From assembly GCF_017565765.1 (NCBI RefSeq), contig NZ_JAGDYP010000002.1, positions 186,001 to 250,000 on the forward strand: a stretch of DNA of 64,000 nucleotides. Direction: 5' to 3'. The position numbers were made by a program, and so were the translations under genes. Shown one piece after another: positions 1-7,203 of this stretch; position 1 is the first letter of the stretch; the number at the start of each line of letters is the position of its first letter. Below the pieces are notes generated by a model that did no database searches, was not told where the DNA came from, and saw only the letters and a program-made list of their open reading frames with translations. This DNA comes from Capnocytophaga bilenii (GTDB taxonomy: Bacteria > Bacteroidota > Bacteroidia > Flavobacteriales > Flavobacteriaceae).

Positions 1-1308
1 TAGTTCTTTTTTCTGTATTTGAGCCAAAGTACCAAAAAGCACCTGTTCCGAAACTCCCATCAGCCCAGCGCATTCACGCACATACACCTCTTGCTTGATG
101 AGGTCGGGAATTTTGGCTATACTTTCTACCATATCTCTAATAATTCCCGCTTTTTTTATAGGGTCGTCTTTTGCTTCTTCGATGAGCAATGAGGCTTTGA
201 AACGTATAAAGTCGGTGGTGTTATTGGCAAAATAAGCCAATAAATCTTCATAAGCCGTTTTGCGAGTAAAGCTATCAGGGTCTTCACCTTCGGGGAAAGT
301 ACACACTTTCACATTCATACCCTGTTCCAAAATCAAGTCAATCCCCCTGATAGATGCCCGTAGCCCAGCAGCATCACCATCGTAAAGCACTGTAATATTG
401 GGCGTTAGCCGATGTATAAGCCGTATTTGCTCTACGGTCAATGCCGTTCCACTCGATGCCACTACGTTTTCAATGCCTTTTTGGTGCATCTGTATCACAT
501 CGGTATAACCTTCCACAAGGTAACAATTATCAGCTTTAGCGATAGCTTGTTTGGCAAAGAAAATGCCGTATAGCACTTTGCTTTTGTGGTAAATATCACT
601 TTCGGGCGAGTTTAGGTATTTAGCTACATTCTTATCGTTGGTCATAATGCGCCCGCCAAAGCCCAACACGCGTCCGCTCATAGAGTGAATGGGGAACATT
701 ACCCGCCCTTTGAAGCGGTCGTAGCGTTTGCCTTCGCTATTTACGCCCGTCAAACCTGTCTTTTCCAAAAACTCCAGCTGATATCCTTTTTTTATAGCCG
801 TATCTGTAAAAGCAGTCCATTCGTCCAACGAATAACCTAATTTGAATTTTTTGATAGTATCATCGGTAAAACCGCGCTCTTTGAAGTAAGGCAGAGCGAT
901 TGCCATTCCCGCCTGCGTTTGGTGCAGTGTATCCTGAAAGTATTGCTGAGCGTATTCCGAAACAATATACATACTTTCGCGCTCGTCTGCTTTTTCTTTT
1001 TCTTCCGAAGAAACTTCTGTTTCCTCTATTTCAATATGATATTTTTTAGCTAAATATTTGATAGCCTCAGGGTAAGTAAAGTGTTCGTGCTCCATCAAAA
1101 AAGCAATCGCGTTTCCACCCTTTCCACTACTAAAGTCTTTCCATATCTGTTTTACGGGCGAAACCATAAAGCTCGCCGTCCGTTCGTTGGTAAACGGACT
1201 TAAGCCTTTATAATTAGAACCAGAGCGTTTCAGTTGAACGAAGTCGCCAATAACCTCCTCCACGCGCATTTGGTCGTATACCTTATCTATTGTGTTTTTT
1301 GTAATCAT
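1..1308 (-). CDS. dnaG: DNA primase DnaG (5' part; 3' end beyond window)
   Basis: DNA primase, which makes RNA primers at the replication fork with DnaB. About 436 codons from the ATG at 1308-1306 are present; the C-terminal helicase-binding part lies beyond the left edge. The start region reads MITKNTIDKVYDQM. The TOPRIM catalytic motifs are visible as LVEGYTDVI and LYDGDAAGLRAS. The N-terminal zinc-finger fold is recognisable from GLSPF, SFMVSPVKQ and GKGGNAIAFL, but all four CHC2 metal ligands are replaced: Ser37 and Thr40 stand where Cys and His are expected, Asp58 and Ser61 where the second Cys pair is expected. From memory, other flavobacterial primases carry the same change. The identification is secure. 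Confidence 0.96.
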   Translation of the reverse strand, partial: MITKNTIDKVYDQMRVEEVIGDFVQLKRSGSNYKGLSPFTNERTASFMVSPVKQIWKDFSSGKGGNAIAFLMEHEHFTYPEAIKYLAKKYHIEIEETEVSSEEKEKADERESMYIVSEYAQQYFQDTLHQTQAGMAIALPYFKERGFTDDTIKKFKLGYSLDEWTAFTDTAIKKGYQLEFLEKTGLTGVNSEGKRYDRFKGRVMFPIHSMSGRVLGFGGRIMTNDKNVAKYLNSPESDIYHKSKVLYGIFFAKQAIAKADNCYLVEGYTDVIQMHQKGIENVVASSGTALTVEQIRLIHRLTPNITVLYDGDAAGLRASIRGIDLILEQGMNVKVCTFPEGEDPDSFTRKTAYEDLLAYFANNTTDFIRFKASLLIEEAKDDPIKKAGIIRDMVESIAKIPDLIKQEVYVRECAGLMGVSEQVLFGTLAQIQKKEL

Positions 1309-1334
1309 TACTAGTCTATTAGTAGGGTGATAGG

Positions 1335-3794
1335 CTATTCCAGAAAGCCGTAGGCATATACTCCTTCTTCCAATTTCCTTGCCAATACTTCCATTGCTTT
1401 TCGCAGCGTGTCTATTAGCTGGTTGTATTGTGTGTCTTCACTTTTGCTATTCATCTTTTCTTGGGCATTTTTACCCTGAAAATGCAAGCGAATGTCGTAC
1501 AGCGAACCATTTACATTCACTTTAGGCTGAGCCAAATAGTAGCGCCACAAGGCTCGTCCTGCTGCAAATACGGCTTGGGCTTCTGCCGAAAATACTATCG
1601 GACTGCGGTGATAGGCTTCCGTAGGCTCGCATACTCTGAAAAGGTCGGGGTGCGAGAGTGGCGAAGGCGATACTTTTCCTGCTATATAGTCCGTCATAAA
1701 GTGGCTGCTAAAGTTATCGGGGGCATCTACCTCTTGTTCGGTAAACGGAATCCAATGGTTTATGCCTTCTTGTGCTGTAATCCGATTTTGTGAGTGAAAG
1801 AGTGTAAAGGCGAGGCAATCGGTTTGAAACTCACGGTCGTACAACCAATCTTCTTTAGGGAATAAGAATTGGTCGCGGTCGTTTAACCACGTAGCAGGTA
1901 TACAATGCCGAACCGCAAAGTAAATAGCAAATTGTATCAAATTATTGTTGGTAATATTCAAACAATATCTCTTTTGTGGTTTTGATAAGATAGCCAATTG
2001 GTTGTTATGCTGAAAATCGGGCGCACAACTCACTATATAGCCTGCTATTTCTTTAGCTTTTTTATCTTCAAATGTACCAATCCATTTGTTGATAGTGTTC
2101 AAAGAACCTCTTTTTATTTTTTTATGACCTACAAATTCTCCTTTGCGGTCGTATACAGCTGCTTCAATCTCTTTGAAAGCTACTTTTTTTGCCCCATTCC
2201 ACACCTGAAATGAAATAGCAAATTGCCCTGTAACATTATCAAAAGTATTGGCAGGCACTAAAAACACCTTTTCAAGTTTAGCAAGATATTCAGCCCTGAA
2301 ATCAATAAAGTTGTAAGATTGTAGATTTTTTAATTTAGAAAAATTTCCTATCTTACAACCGGGTATTTCTTTGTATATACGTATCAAAAACTGAGCAAAG
2401 AGCTCATTAGCTGCTTTTTTTATTAGGTTTTTATACTTTTCACTAGTTCTGTTGCCTATAGCTGTGCCTGCTTTGTTTTCACCTGTGCCCCTAATAGTTC
2501 TTGCTGTTGTGGCTTCCGCATAAGGCGGATTGATATAAATCACCAATTTCTTCCGTTTTTCCTCATTACTGATGATGTCATAAAGCCCATCGGGCAATTT
2601 TCCTCCTTTTGATTGGGGTATAAATTCATCGTTCAAGAAATCGAACTGAAAAATATGACTATTTAGTAGCATCGCCCCGTGTGCTATGCGTTCTTGCATT
2701 ACGTTCACATCGGCTTGGTCAAGGGTGCTTGCCCACAAATTGTATTTATTGGTAAGCCCTGTTAGTAGGTTGCCCGTGCCTGCTGCACAATCCCACACGT
2801 GGTATTCTTCTTGCCAATCTTCACCCAAATAGTCCGCAAGGTATTGTTGCGACAAACTCACCCACTGGCGAGGGGTAAAAAATGCTCCTTTGCGCTCTCG
2901 TATATCTTGCGGCACCAATAGCTCCCGCCGCTCAATAATGTAATCGTGATAGGCAGAGTGCGGCGGACGCTTGTATAGCTTCCAAAAGTTCTTGTACACG
3001 TCCTTCTGCTTGATGCTTACAATCGAATCAAAGATAAGCCCTGTATTCTCTCGCGGTATCTTATACCCCTGATTTTCAAATTGTACAAACAGATTGGCAT
3101 AAATAGCGGTATCATCGGCAATGTCATCGGTATCTTTGTCATCTACAAATAGGTCGGCAAGATAAAAGTCGCAGTCTAAGATGTTAAATTCTCGTTTCAA
3201 CCTATCCCAGTCTACCGAAATAATAGGTTTTATCACTTCCAGCCAACGCAAGTAAATAGGTAGGAAATTATTTTTGTTAATGGTTTGTCGTGCTTTATCA
3301 GTAGCTTTTGCTATATTATGGCTAATAAAAAAACGCAACGCCTCAGCATCTTTTTCATAGCTAAATACAAATGTATTTTCTGCCAAAATGCTTTCTATAC
3401 GCTCTTTTACCAACAAAAATTCTTTGCTCTCGTGATTTGAAGGGGTAACCTTCCAGTTGAAGTCGTTGATAGAAAAAATATCCTCAATAGCGTTGTAAGG
3501 AACAAAAGCAAATTTCTGATAATCAAAAGCCCCCAGAAAAGCAGGGGGTAGCATACGCGTAAAAGTACGCGCTTTGCCGATGGTAAGTATCAGTTGTACA
3601 AACATCGTAACGGTATCGTAATTGCCCGTTTTTGCTTCAGCCCATAGCAGGGGTATGTTGTGGAAAATATCGTCTTTGTTAGGAAATACCGAAAAATCAA
3701 TATTGCCAATAATGCGGCTTGTATCAAATTCTCCAAACCAATCATTGGCTACTTTATTTTTTAGTTCTTCCTCGCGTATGTCGTTATAAATCAT
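1335..3794 (-). CDS. Type IIG-like restriction-modification protein (N6-adenine DNA methyltransferase with N-terminal nuclease motif)
   Basis: Large DNA methyltransferase of 819 residues. Numbered from the ATG at 3794, AdoMet motif I is DCAAGTGNLL at 335-344 and catalytic motif IV is NPPY at 422-425, the form of adenine-N6 (gamma class) enzymes. Just before motif I, RKGAFFTPRQWV at about 301-312 is the usual lead-in of type I and IIG methylases. Near the N terminus an Asp (33) followed by WAEAK (51-55) fits a PD-(D/E)XK nuclease, so one chain may both cut and methylate; the C-terminal 300 residues would then hold target recognition. No separate specificity or restriction gene is adjacent. The longer start at 3842 would span a TAnnTTTG promoter, so 3794 is preferred. 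It ends 26 bp before dnaG. Methylase is firm; nuclease is inferred. Confidence 0.85.
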   Translation of the reverse strand: MIYNDIREEELKNKVANDWFGEFDTSRIIGNIDFSVFPNKDDIFHNIPLLWAEAKTGNYDTVTMFVQLILTIGKARTFTRMLPPAFLGAFDYQKFAFVPYNAIEDIFSINDFNWKVTPSNHESKEFLLVKERIESILAENTFVFSYEKDAEALRFFISHNIAKATDKARQTINKNNFLPIYLRWLEVIKPIISVDWDRLKREFNILDCDFYLADLFVDDKDTDDIADDTAIYANLFVQFENQGYKIPRENTGLIFDSIVSIKQKDVYKNFWKLYKRPPHSAYHDYIIERRELLVPQDIRERKGAFFTPRQWVSLSQQYLADYLGEDWQEEYHVWDCAAGTGNLLTGLTNKYNLWASTLDQADVNVMQERIAHGAMLLNSHIFQFDFLNDEFIPQSKGGKLPDGLYDIISNEEKRKKLVIYINPPYAEATTARTIRGTGENKAGTAIGNRTSEKYKNLIKKAANELFAQFLIRIYKEIPGCKIGNFSKLKNLQSYNFIDFRAEYLAKLEKVFLVPANTFDNVTGQFAISFQVWNGAKKVAFKEIEAAVYDRKGEFVGHKKIKRGSLNTINKWIGTFEDKKAKEIAGYIVSCAPDFQHNNQLAILSKPQKRYCLNITNNNLIQFAIYFAVRHCIPATWLNDRDQFLFPKEDWLYDREFQTDCLAFTLFHSQNRITAQEGINHWIPFTEQEVDAPDNFSSHFMTDYIAGKVSPSPLSHPDLFRVCEPTEAYHRSPIVFSAEAQAVFAAGRALWRYYLAQPKVNVNGSLYDIRLHFQGKNAQEKMNSKSEDTQYNQLIDTLRKAMEVLARKLEEGVYAYGFLE

Positions 3795-3814
3795 TGTTGA
3801 TGCTATTGATGCTG

Positions 3815-3822
3815 CAAAGATA
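3815..3822 (-). promoter_or_regulatory. -7 promoter element (TATCTTTG) of the methyltransferase gene
   Basis: Read on the minus strand the bases are TATCTTTG, matching the Bacteroidota -7 consensus TAnnTTTG. It lies about 20 bp upstream of the ATG at 3794, which supports that start over the one at 3842. It is the mirror image of the element at 3871-3878, giving divergent promoters. Confidence 0.6.
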
Positions 3823-3848
3823 CGAAAATAATCATTAATCATTAATAA

Positions 3849-3878
3849 TTGCTATTTGGCATTATTTTTGTATCTTTG
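3849..3878 (+). promoter_or_regulatory. Promoter (TTG, 19 bp, TATCTTTG) of the lysozyme-like gene
   Basis: TTG at 3849-3851 and TATCTTTG at 3871-3878 are separated by 19 bp, as in the Bacteroidota -33/-7 promoter. The start codon at 3971 leaves a leader of roughly 85 nt. Confidence 0.65.
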
Positions 3879-3970
3879 CCCCCGAATAATTTTAAGCACG
3901 CTGCAATACAATGTTTTTTTATAACTAACATATTGTAATACAGCTGTAAGTCTTAAAGAAAACAAATTTT

Positions 3971-4624
3971 ATGAAATTAGTAAAAAAGAGGTATCTGTTT
4001 GCCGTTATGGTATTCCTATCGTTAGGTTTTACCACAGAAAATGAAGAGAGAAATATCTATAGTGTACCTATGGATTATTTAGTAGAAGTACCTCAGTTGG
4101 CTACTGTTGAGCCAGCTCAAAATTATAACAGTCATCAATCTACAATCAGTTTTAGCTCTTTTGATGAGAAAAAAACTTTCGTAGATTTTAAAGAATCCTT
4201 AGCCCATAGAGAATCTCGAGGCAATTACAGCGTTGTAAATCGCTTTGGTTATATGGGTAAATACCAATTCGGAAAGCGTCTTTTGCGCTTCTTTGGTGTA
4301 ACCGATACCGATGCTTTCCTGCAATCACCTCAGTTGCAAGAGCAAGTCTTCTCGCTCAGCCTACAGCGCAGCAAATGGTTCCTGCGCAAAGAAATCGCTC
4401 AAAATGTAGGTAAAAAAATCAACGGAATAGAAATTACCGAATCTGGCATATTAGCCGCAGCACACCTCGCTGGCGCTACTTCTGTCAAGAAATTTTTTAA
4501 AAACAAAGGCAATTACAACTTCGCCGATGGTAATGGTATTACCTTACAAAATTATCTAAAACATTTCGCTGGCTACGATACTTCGCATATTGTACCCGAA
4601 GAATCACCCAAAATCACTGATTAA
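3971..4624 (+). CDS. Exported lysozyme-like / peptidoglycan-associated protein
   Basis: A 217-residue protein with a basic, hydrophobic N terminus (MKLVKKRYLFAVMVFLSLGF) typical of a signal peptide. The middle carries ESRGNYSVVNRFGYMGKYQFG, a lytic-transglycosylase-like pattern in which the first Glu (in HRESRGNY, about residue 78) would be the general acid and the MGKYQFG stretch lines the groove. The rest is helical, as expected of the fold. It probably acts on or binds cell wall in the periplasm. Flavobacterial genomes hold similar single-domain proteins usually labelled peptidoglycan-binding. It has its own promoter and a terminator downstream and sits at the border of a decayed mobile region. 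Activity is inferred. Confidence 0.7.
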   Translation: MKLVKKRYLFAVMVFLSLGFTTENEERNIYSVPMDYLVEVPQLATVEPAQNYNSHQSTISFSSFDEKKTFVDFKESLAHRESRGNYSVVNRFGYMGKYQFGKRLLRFFGVTDTDAFLQSPQLQEQVFSLSLQRSKWFLRKEIAQNVGKKINGIEITESGILAAAHLAGATSVKKFFKNKGNYNFADGNGITLQNYLKHFAGYDTSHIVPEESPKITD

Positions 4625-4649
4625 TATCTAATGAATGGGCTATAATAAA

Positions 4650-4666
4650 AAGAGCCTGTCCGAAAA
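4650..4666 (+). repeat. Left arm of a 17-bp inverted repeat pair bracketing the decayed mobile island
   Basis: AAGAGCCTGTCCGAAAA here matches, on the opposite strand, 7153-7169 in 16 of 17 bases. The motif resembles insertion-sequence ends. Everything between the arms is broken or accessory DNA. Confidence 0.55.
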
Positions 4667-4713
4667 ATATACTGAATCAGGTATAATACAGATGCTATAC
4701 AAAATGTTAATAT

Positions 4714-4744
4714 GAGGGTGCTTGTGATAAGGCACCCTCTTTTA
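4714..4744 (+). terminator. Intrinsic terminator after the lysozyme-like gene
   Basis: GAGGGTGC (4714-4721) and GCACCCTC (4732-4739) form a perfect 8-bp stem with a 10-nt loop, followed by TTTT. It lies 90 bp after the stop at 4624. Confidence 0.75.
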
Positions 4745-4770
4745 TTAATATTTTGGCAGCTCCTATGCCT

Positions 4771-5037
4771 TTAAAAAACCATCACTTTTCGAGCTATTTT
4801 AGCCTCTTTTTTGACTGAATAACTATCTAATTTCCTTTTGATTGTTTTTGCTGAACAAGCGTGTTTTTCGGCTAATTGAGCATAAGTTTGTTTACCTTTA
4901 ACATACTCTATCCAAAGCTGTTCTTCATCTAAAATCAATTTCTTTTTGACTAAGAATTGTTTCCCACAAGCATAACATTTGTAAACTTGAATACCATTTT
5001 TCTTAGTTATTTTACTATTATAGTAAAAGCATATTTT
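4771..5037 (-). pseudogene. Transposase remnant with zinc-ribbon N terminus
   Basis: The minus frame is open for about 88 codons between an in-frame stop at 5038-5040 and the stop at 4771-4773, without a proper start. It reads NGIQVYKCYACGKQF, a half zinc ribbon, then LWIEYVKGKQTYAQLAEKH and TIKRKLDSY, a helix-turn-helix-like part. This layout resembles the N terminus of the Zn-binding variant of IS256-family transposases of Bacteroidota; the family call is from memory. The DDE catalytic domain is absent, so it cannot be active. Confidence 0.65.
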
Positions 5038-5139
5038 TTATTCATATTTTCAAATGCTTGCAAAGGTAGATAAAATAGGGCTTATACAACTTTAAAGCAA
5101 CCTTTTTGTCCATTACGCCAAAACTACCTATCGCCCTTT

Positions 5140-5796
5140 ATGGACGCTTGGCAGGGAGGAGCACAAGACCAATTACAGGGACAAATAGCCTCAGCTAAAA
5201 TACCACTTTAAAGGATGATTTCTTCGCAGCTCTATTGGGTGATGACAGGTGATGATTTTTCGTTGGATATCAATAACCCCAAAGAACCTAAAATCCTTTG
5301 TGTAGGCAACAATCCCGATAGGCAGAATATTTACTCGGCAGCTTTAGGCTTGTACAATTCACGCATTGTAAAGCTCATCAACAAGAAAGGACAACTCAAA
5401 TCCTCTGTAATTATTGACGAGTTGCCTACGATTTATTTCAGAGGCTTAGACAACCTAATAGCCACTGCCCGAATTTCTCACAACTTACCCGTGATTACGG
5501 GGATAAAGAAAGCAAGGTAATACAAAATACGGTAGGGAATATCTTTAGCGGACAAGTAGTAGGCTAGACAGCGAAAACGCTCTCTGAGCGATTTGGAAAA
5601 GTACTGCAAAAGCGGCAATCAATGACTATCAACCGCAATGATATCCTTCACCGATGCCAACGGCAACGACACCACCAAAGAACAGGTAGAAGCCAACTAC
5701 CGCCAAATAAAGTTAGATGTCGTTGAAATCATTGAACGCGAAAAAGAACGCATCGTCAACGACCCTGAACTGAGGCATTTGGTGGAGAAGGATTAA
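5140..5796 (+). pseudogene. traG: Decayed traG-type conjugation coupling ATPase gene
   Basis: Remnant of the TraG/VirD4-type coupling protein of Bacteroidota conjugative transposons. From the ATG at 5140 the frame reads DAWQGGAQDQLQGQIASAKIPL, hits TAA at 5209-5211, and continues in the same frame with SSQLYWVMTGDDF, DINNPKEPKILCVGNNPDR, LGLYNSRIVKLINKKGQLKS and VIIDELPTIYFRGLDNLIA (Walker B-like). About 5472 a deletion and frameshift removes roughly a dozen codons; the gene resumes as FSQLTRDYGDKESKVIQ and SGQVVG, then TAG, then TAKTLSERFGKVLQKRQS. A second deletion near 5640 joins DANGNDTTKEQVEANYRQ to the natural end, HLVEKD at 5796. The N-terminal half with Walker A is gone. It shows that a conjugative element once sat here. 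Confidence 0.85.
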
Positions 5797-6002
5797 TTAC
5801 AATTATTAAATATTGCGTCAGGTTTGTAAAAATTACCTATGTGATAGAAATGGATGACCCCAGATAACTTTGTAGAGTCTTTTTCACATCTATTGGTAGA
5901 AAACATAGCAATCCCATCAGTACTTCTATAATTTTCAATATACTCTCTAAGATAACTTCTGTTTTTCGCTTCTTTCCTTTCTTGTAGTATAAATTCTGTT
6001 AT
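5793..6002 (-). pseudogene. Truncated tandem copy of the adjacent lipoprotein gene
   Basis: Immediately after the TAG stop of the 6003-6419 gene the same minus frame stays open for 69 codons with no start codon. Its end, CEKDSTKLSGVIHFYHIG, aligns with CEEDTTKLVGRFHFYGNAG of the upstream gene, so this is the C-terminal half of a paralogue. Signal peptide and first half are missing. It ends at TAA 5795-5793, overlapping the end of the traG remnant on the other strand by four bases. Either a tandem duplication with deletion or two domains now separated by a stop. Confidence 0.6.
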
Positions 6003-6419
6003 CTATTTACAATGATAAATTAAAGTGTCAATTTCTCTTTTTTTACCCTTTAAGCCAGCATTACCATAAAAGTGAAAACGACCAACTAATTTTGTAGTAT
6101 CTTCTTCACATTTTAACACGAAATAATCAGCAATATTATCTTCTGGATAATCGTATAATGCATTATCTGAAAAGCCACCATCTATATCTTCTTTATTATC
6201 TAAAAAATAACTTGTATCCCAAGTATATTTATAAAATTGGATACGATTTTTATGACGATTTTTTATTATAAAGCTAATTAGTTGGTCTTTTAACAAAGAA
6301 TCATTTTCTATAGAGTTTCTTACTAAAATAAGACTGGGTATGGTTTCAGACTGTATAAACTCAATTTTTCTATTACAAGAAATAAAAATAACTAATATTA
6401 AAAAGAATATTTTCTTCAT
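6003..6419 (-). CDS. Small hypothetical lipoprotein
   Basis: A 138-residue protein starting MKKIFFLILVIFISCNRK, a lipoprotein signal with Cys15 as the acylated residue. The mature part is polar and rich in Asp, Tyr and Lys, with a C-terminal CEEDTTKLVGRFHFYGNAG segment repeated in the truncated copy just downstream. No family was recognised. It lies inside the decayed mobile island, so it may be cargo of the lost element. Lipid anchoring is a fair prediction; function is unknown. Confidence 0.6.
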   Translation of the reverse strand: MKKIFFLILVIFISCNRKIEFIQSETIPSLILVRNSIENDSLLKDQLISFIIKNRHKNRIQFYKYTWDTSYFLDNKEDIDGGFSDNALYDYPEDNIADYFVLKCEEDTTKLVGRFHFYGNAGLKGKKREIDTLIYHCK

Positions 6420-6461
6420 AATTGTGGTTTTTTTAGGATTCTTTCATTTAAAGTTTCCCCT

Positions 6462-6558
6462 GCTGGCGCGAGCTTGTAGCTCGTGCCTACTATAATAAGA
6501 GCGTGTCGCTCATTCCTTATCAATTACTTCCCCGCTGGCGCAAGCTTGCAGCTTGTGC
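6462..6558. repeat. Two REP-like palindromes with compensatory changes
   Basis: Copies at 6462-6486 and 6534-6558 both begin GCTGGCGC and end GTGC. The first has arms CGAGCT/AGCTCG around TGT; the second has CAAGCT/AGCTTG around TGC. The G to A change in one arm is matched by C to T in the other, so the stem is kept, as expected of a selected or transposable palindromic repeat. Confidence 0.55.
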
Positions 6559-6691
6559 TCAATTCAGAATTCAAAATTCCTTTTGCCGCCCGCACTCTCA
6601 CCCATCCCATTACTCTCATTACTCCCATAATCGCCCGTGTGGCTCACACCCCCCCCTGGAGGCTGTCTAAAAAGTTTTTTGAGGTGCCTAT

Positions 6692-6895
6692 TTAGCTACA
6701 TACTAATTGACTTTGGGAAACGGAAGAACGCTCTACAATTCTTTTCATTAATTTATTAAAGATAGTATCTTTATTTTGTGAGCGATTAATTCTAAAACTG
6801 TATTCCGCTAAATAGCGGTTTATATTAAACTCTGAAACCCAAGAATATATACCTCTTATCCAAGATTTTACTTGATGTATTACCTTATGTAATGT
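6692..6895 (-). pseudogene. C-terminal fragment of an IS1595/ISXO2-like transposase
   Basis: The minus frame, ending at the TAA at 6694-6692, reads LHKVIHQVKSWIRGIYSWVS and NRYLAEYSFRINRSQNKDT. This matches the last part of ISXO2-like transposases, where the helix after the final catalytic Glu gives the pattern K-x-x-x-x-G-I-Y-x-x-V-S and Y-L-x-E-F-x-F-R-x-N-R. The catalytic core and N-terminal zinc ribbon are missing; the open frame runs into the IS-end-like sequence at 6895-6920. Not functional. Confidence 0.7.
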
Positions 6896-6947
6896 AGAAG
6901 CTGTCCAAAAAGTCTTTAAAAGTACTACTTCGGCATCTCCCCCTTTT

Positions 6948-6983
6948 GAAGGAAGTCCGCGAGCTGGCGCAGCGGAGTATGTG
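6948..6983 (-). repeat. Dispersed intergenic repeat, copy 1
   Basis: On the minus strand it begins CACATACTCCGCTGCGCCAG and continues with CTCGCGGACTTCCTTC. Close copies lie at 32087-32125 and 19922-19972, with a shorter relative at 14441-14468. Confidence 0.6.
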
Positions 6984-7117
6984 TTAAGGGGGGATGTTAA
7001 TAATCAATTAGTTACAAAAATATTCTGTTCATTAATAAGCTTATTTTAAGCTAAAATAAAACTTTTTAGACACCCTCTTAATTACTCTGATAATCAATCG
7101 CTTTTATTCACATTGTA

Positions 7118-7139
7118 GGGGCGATTGGCAAATCGCCCT
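7118..7139. repeat. REP-like palindrome
   Basis: GGGCGATT (7119-7126), loop GGCA, AATCGCCC (7131-7138): a perfect 8-bp stem with no T-run on either side, so more like a palindromic repeat than a terminator. Confidence 0.45.
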
Positions 7140-7152
7140 CACGAAACCAAAC

Positions 7153-7169
7153 TTTTCCGACAGGCTCTT
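7153..7169 (-). repeat. Right arm of the inverted repeat pair bracketing the mobile island
   Basis: Reverse complement reads AAGAGCCTGTCGGAAAA, one mismatch from the arm at 4650-4666. Confidence 0.55.
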
Positions 7170-7170
7170 A

Positions 7171-7203
7171 AAATTCAAAATTCAAAATTCAAAATTCAAA
7201 ATT
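7171..7203. repeat. Tandem AATTCAAA repeat
   Basis: Four successive units of about 8 bp of the form AATTCAAA end at the stop codon of rlmB. Similar runs occur at 14501-14533 and, imperfectly, at 6560-6580. Confidence 0.6.

Larger units (their letters stand above)
6659..7077. mobile_element. Decayed insertion sequence with 20-bp terminal inverted repeats (IS1595-like)
   Basis: The left end, 6659-6678, begins GAGGCTGTCTAAAAAG; the right end, 7058-7077, is its reverse complement with a single mismatch over 20 bp. Inside is a C-terminal transposase fragment. A third similar end, starting GAAGCTGTCCAAAAAG at about 6895, suggests a nested or rearranged copy. No matching target duplication is seen at the borders. 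Confidence 0.65.

Noticed and set aside
7118-7139. GGGCGATT/AATCGCCC stem as terminator of rlmB
   Set aside because: No T-run on the minus strand after it, and it is 63 bp past the stop; more like a REP palindrome.
7171-7203. AATTCAAA run as a CRISPR array
   Set aside because: Units are 8 bp with no spacers and no cas genes nearby.
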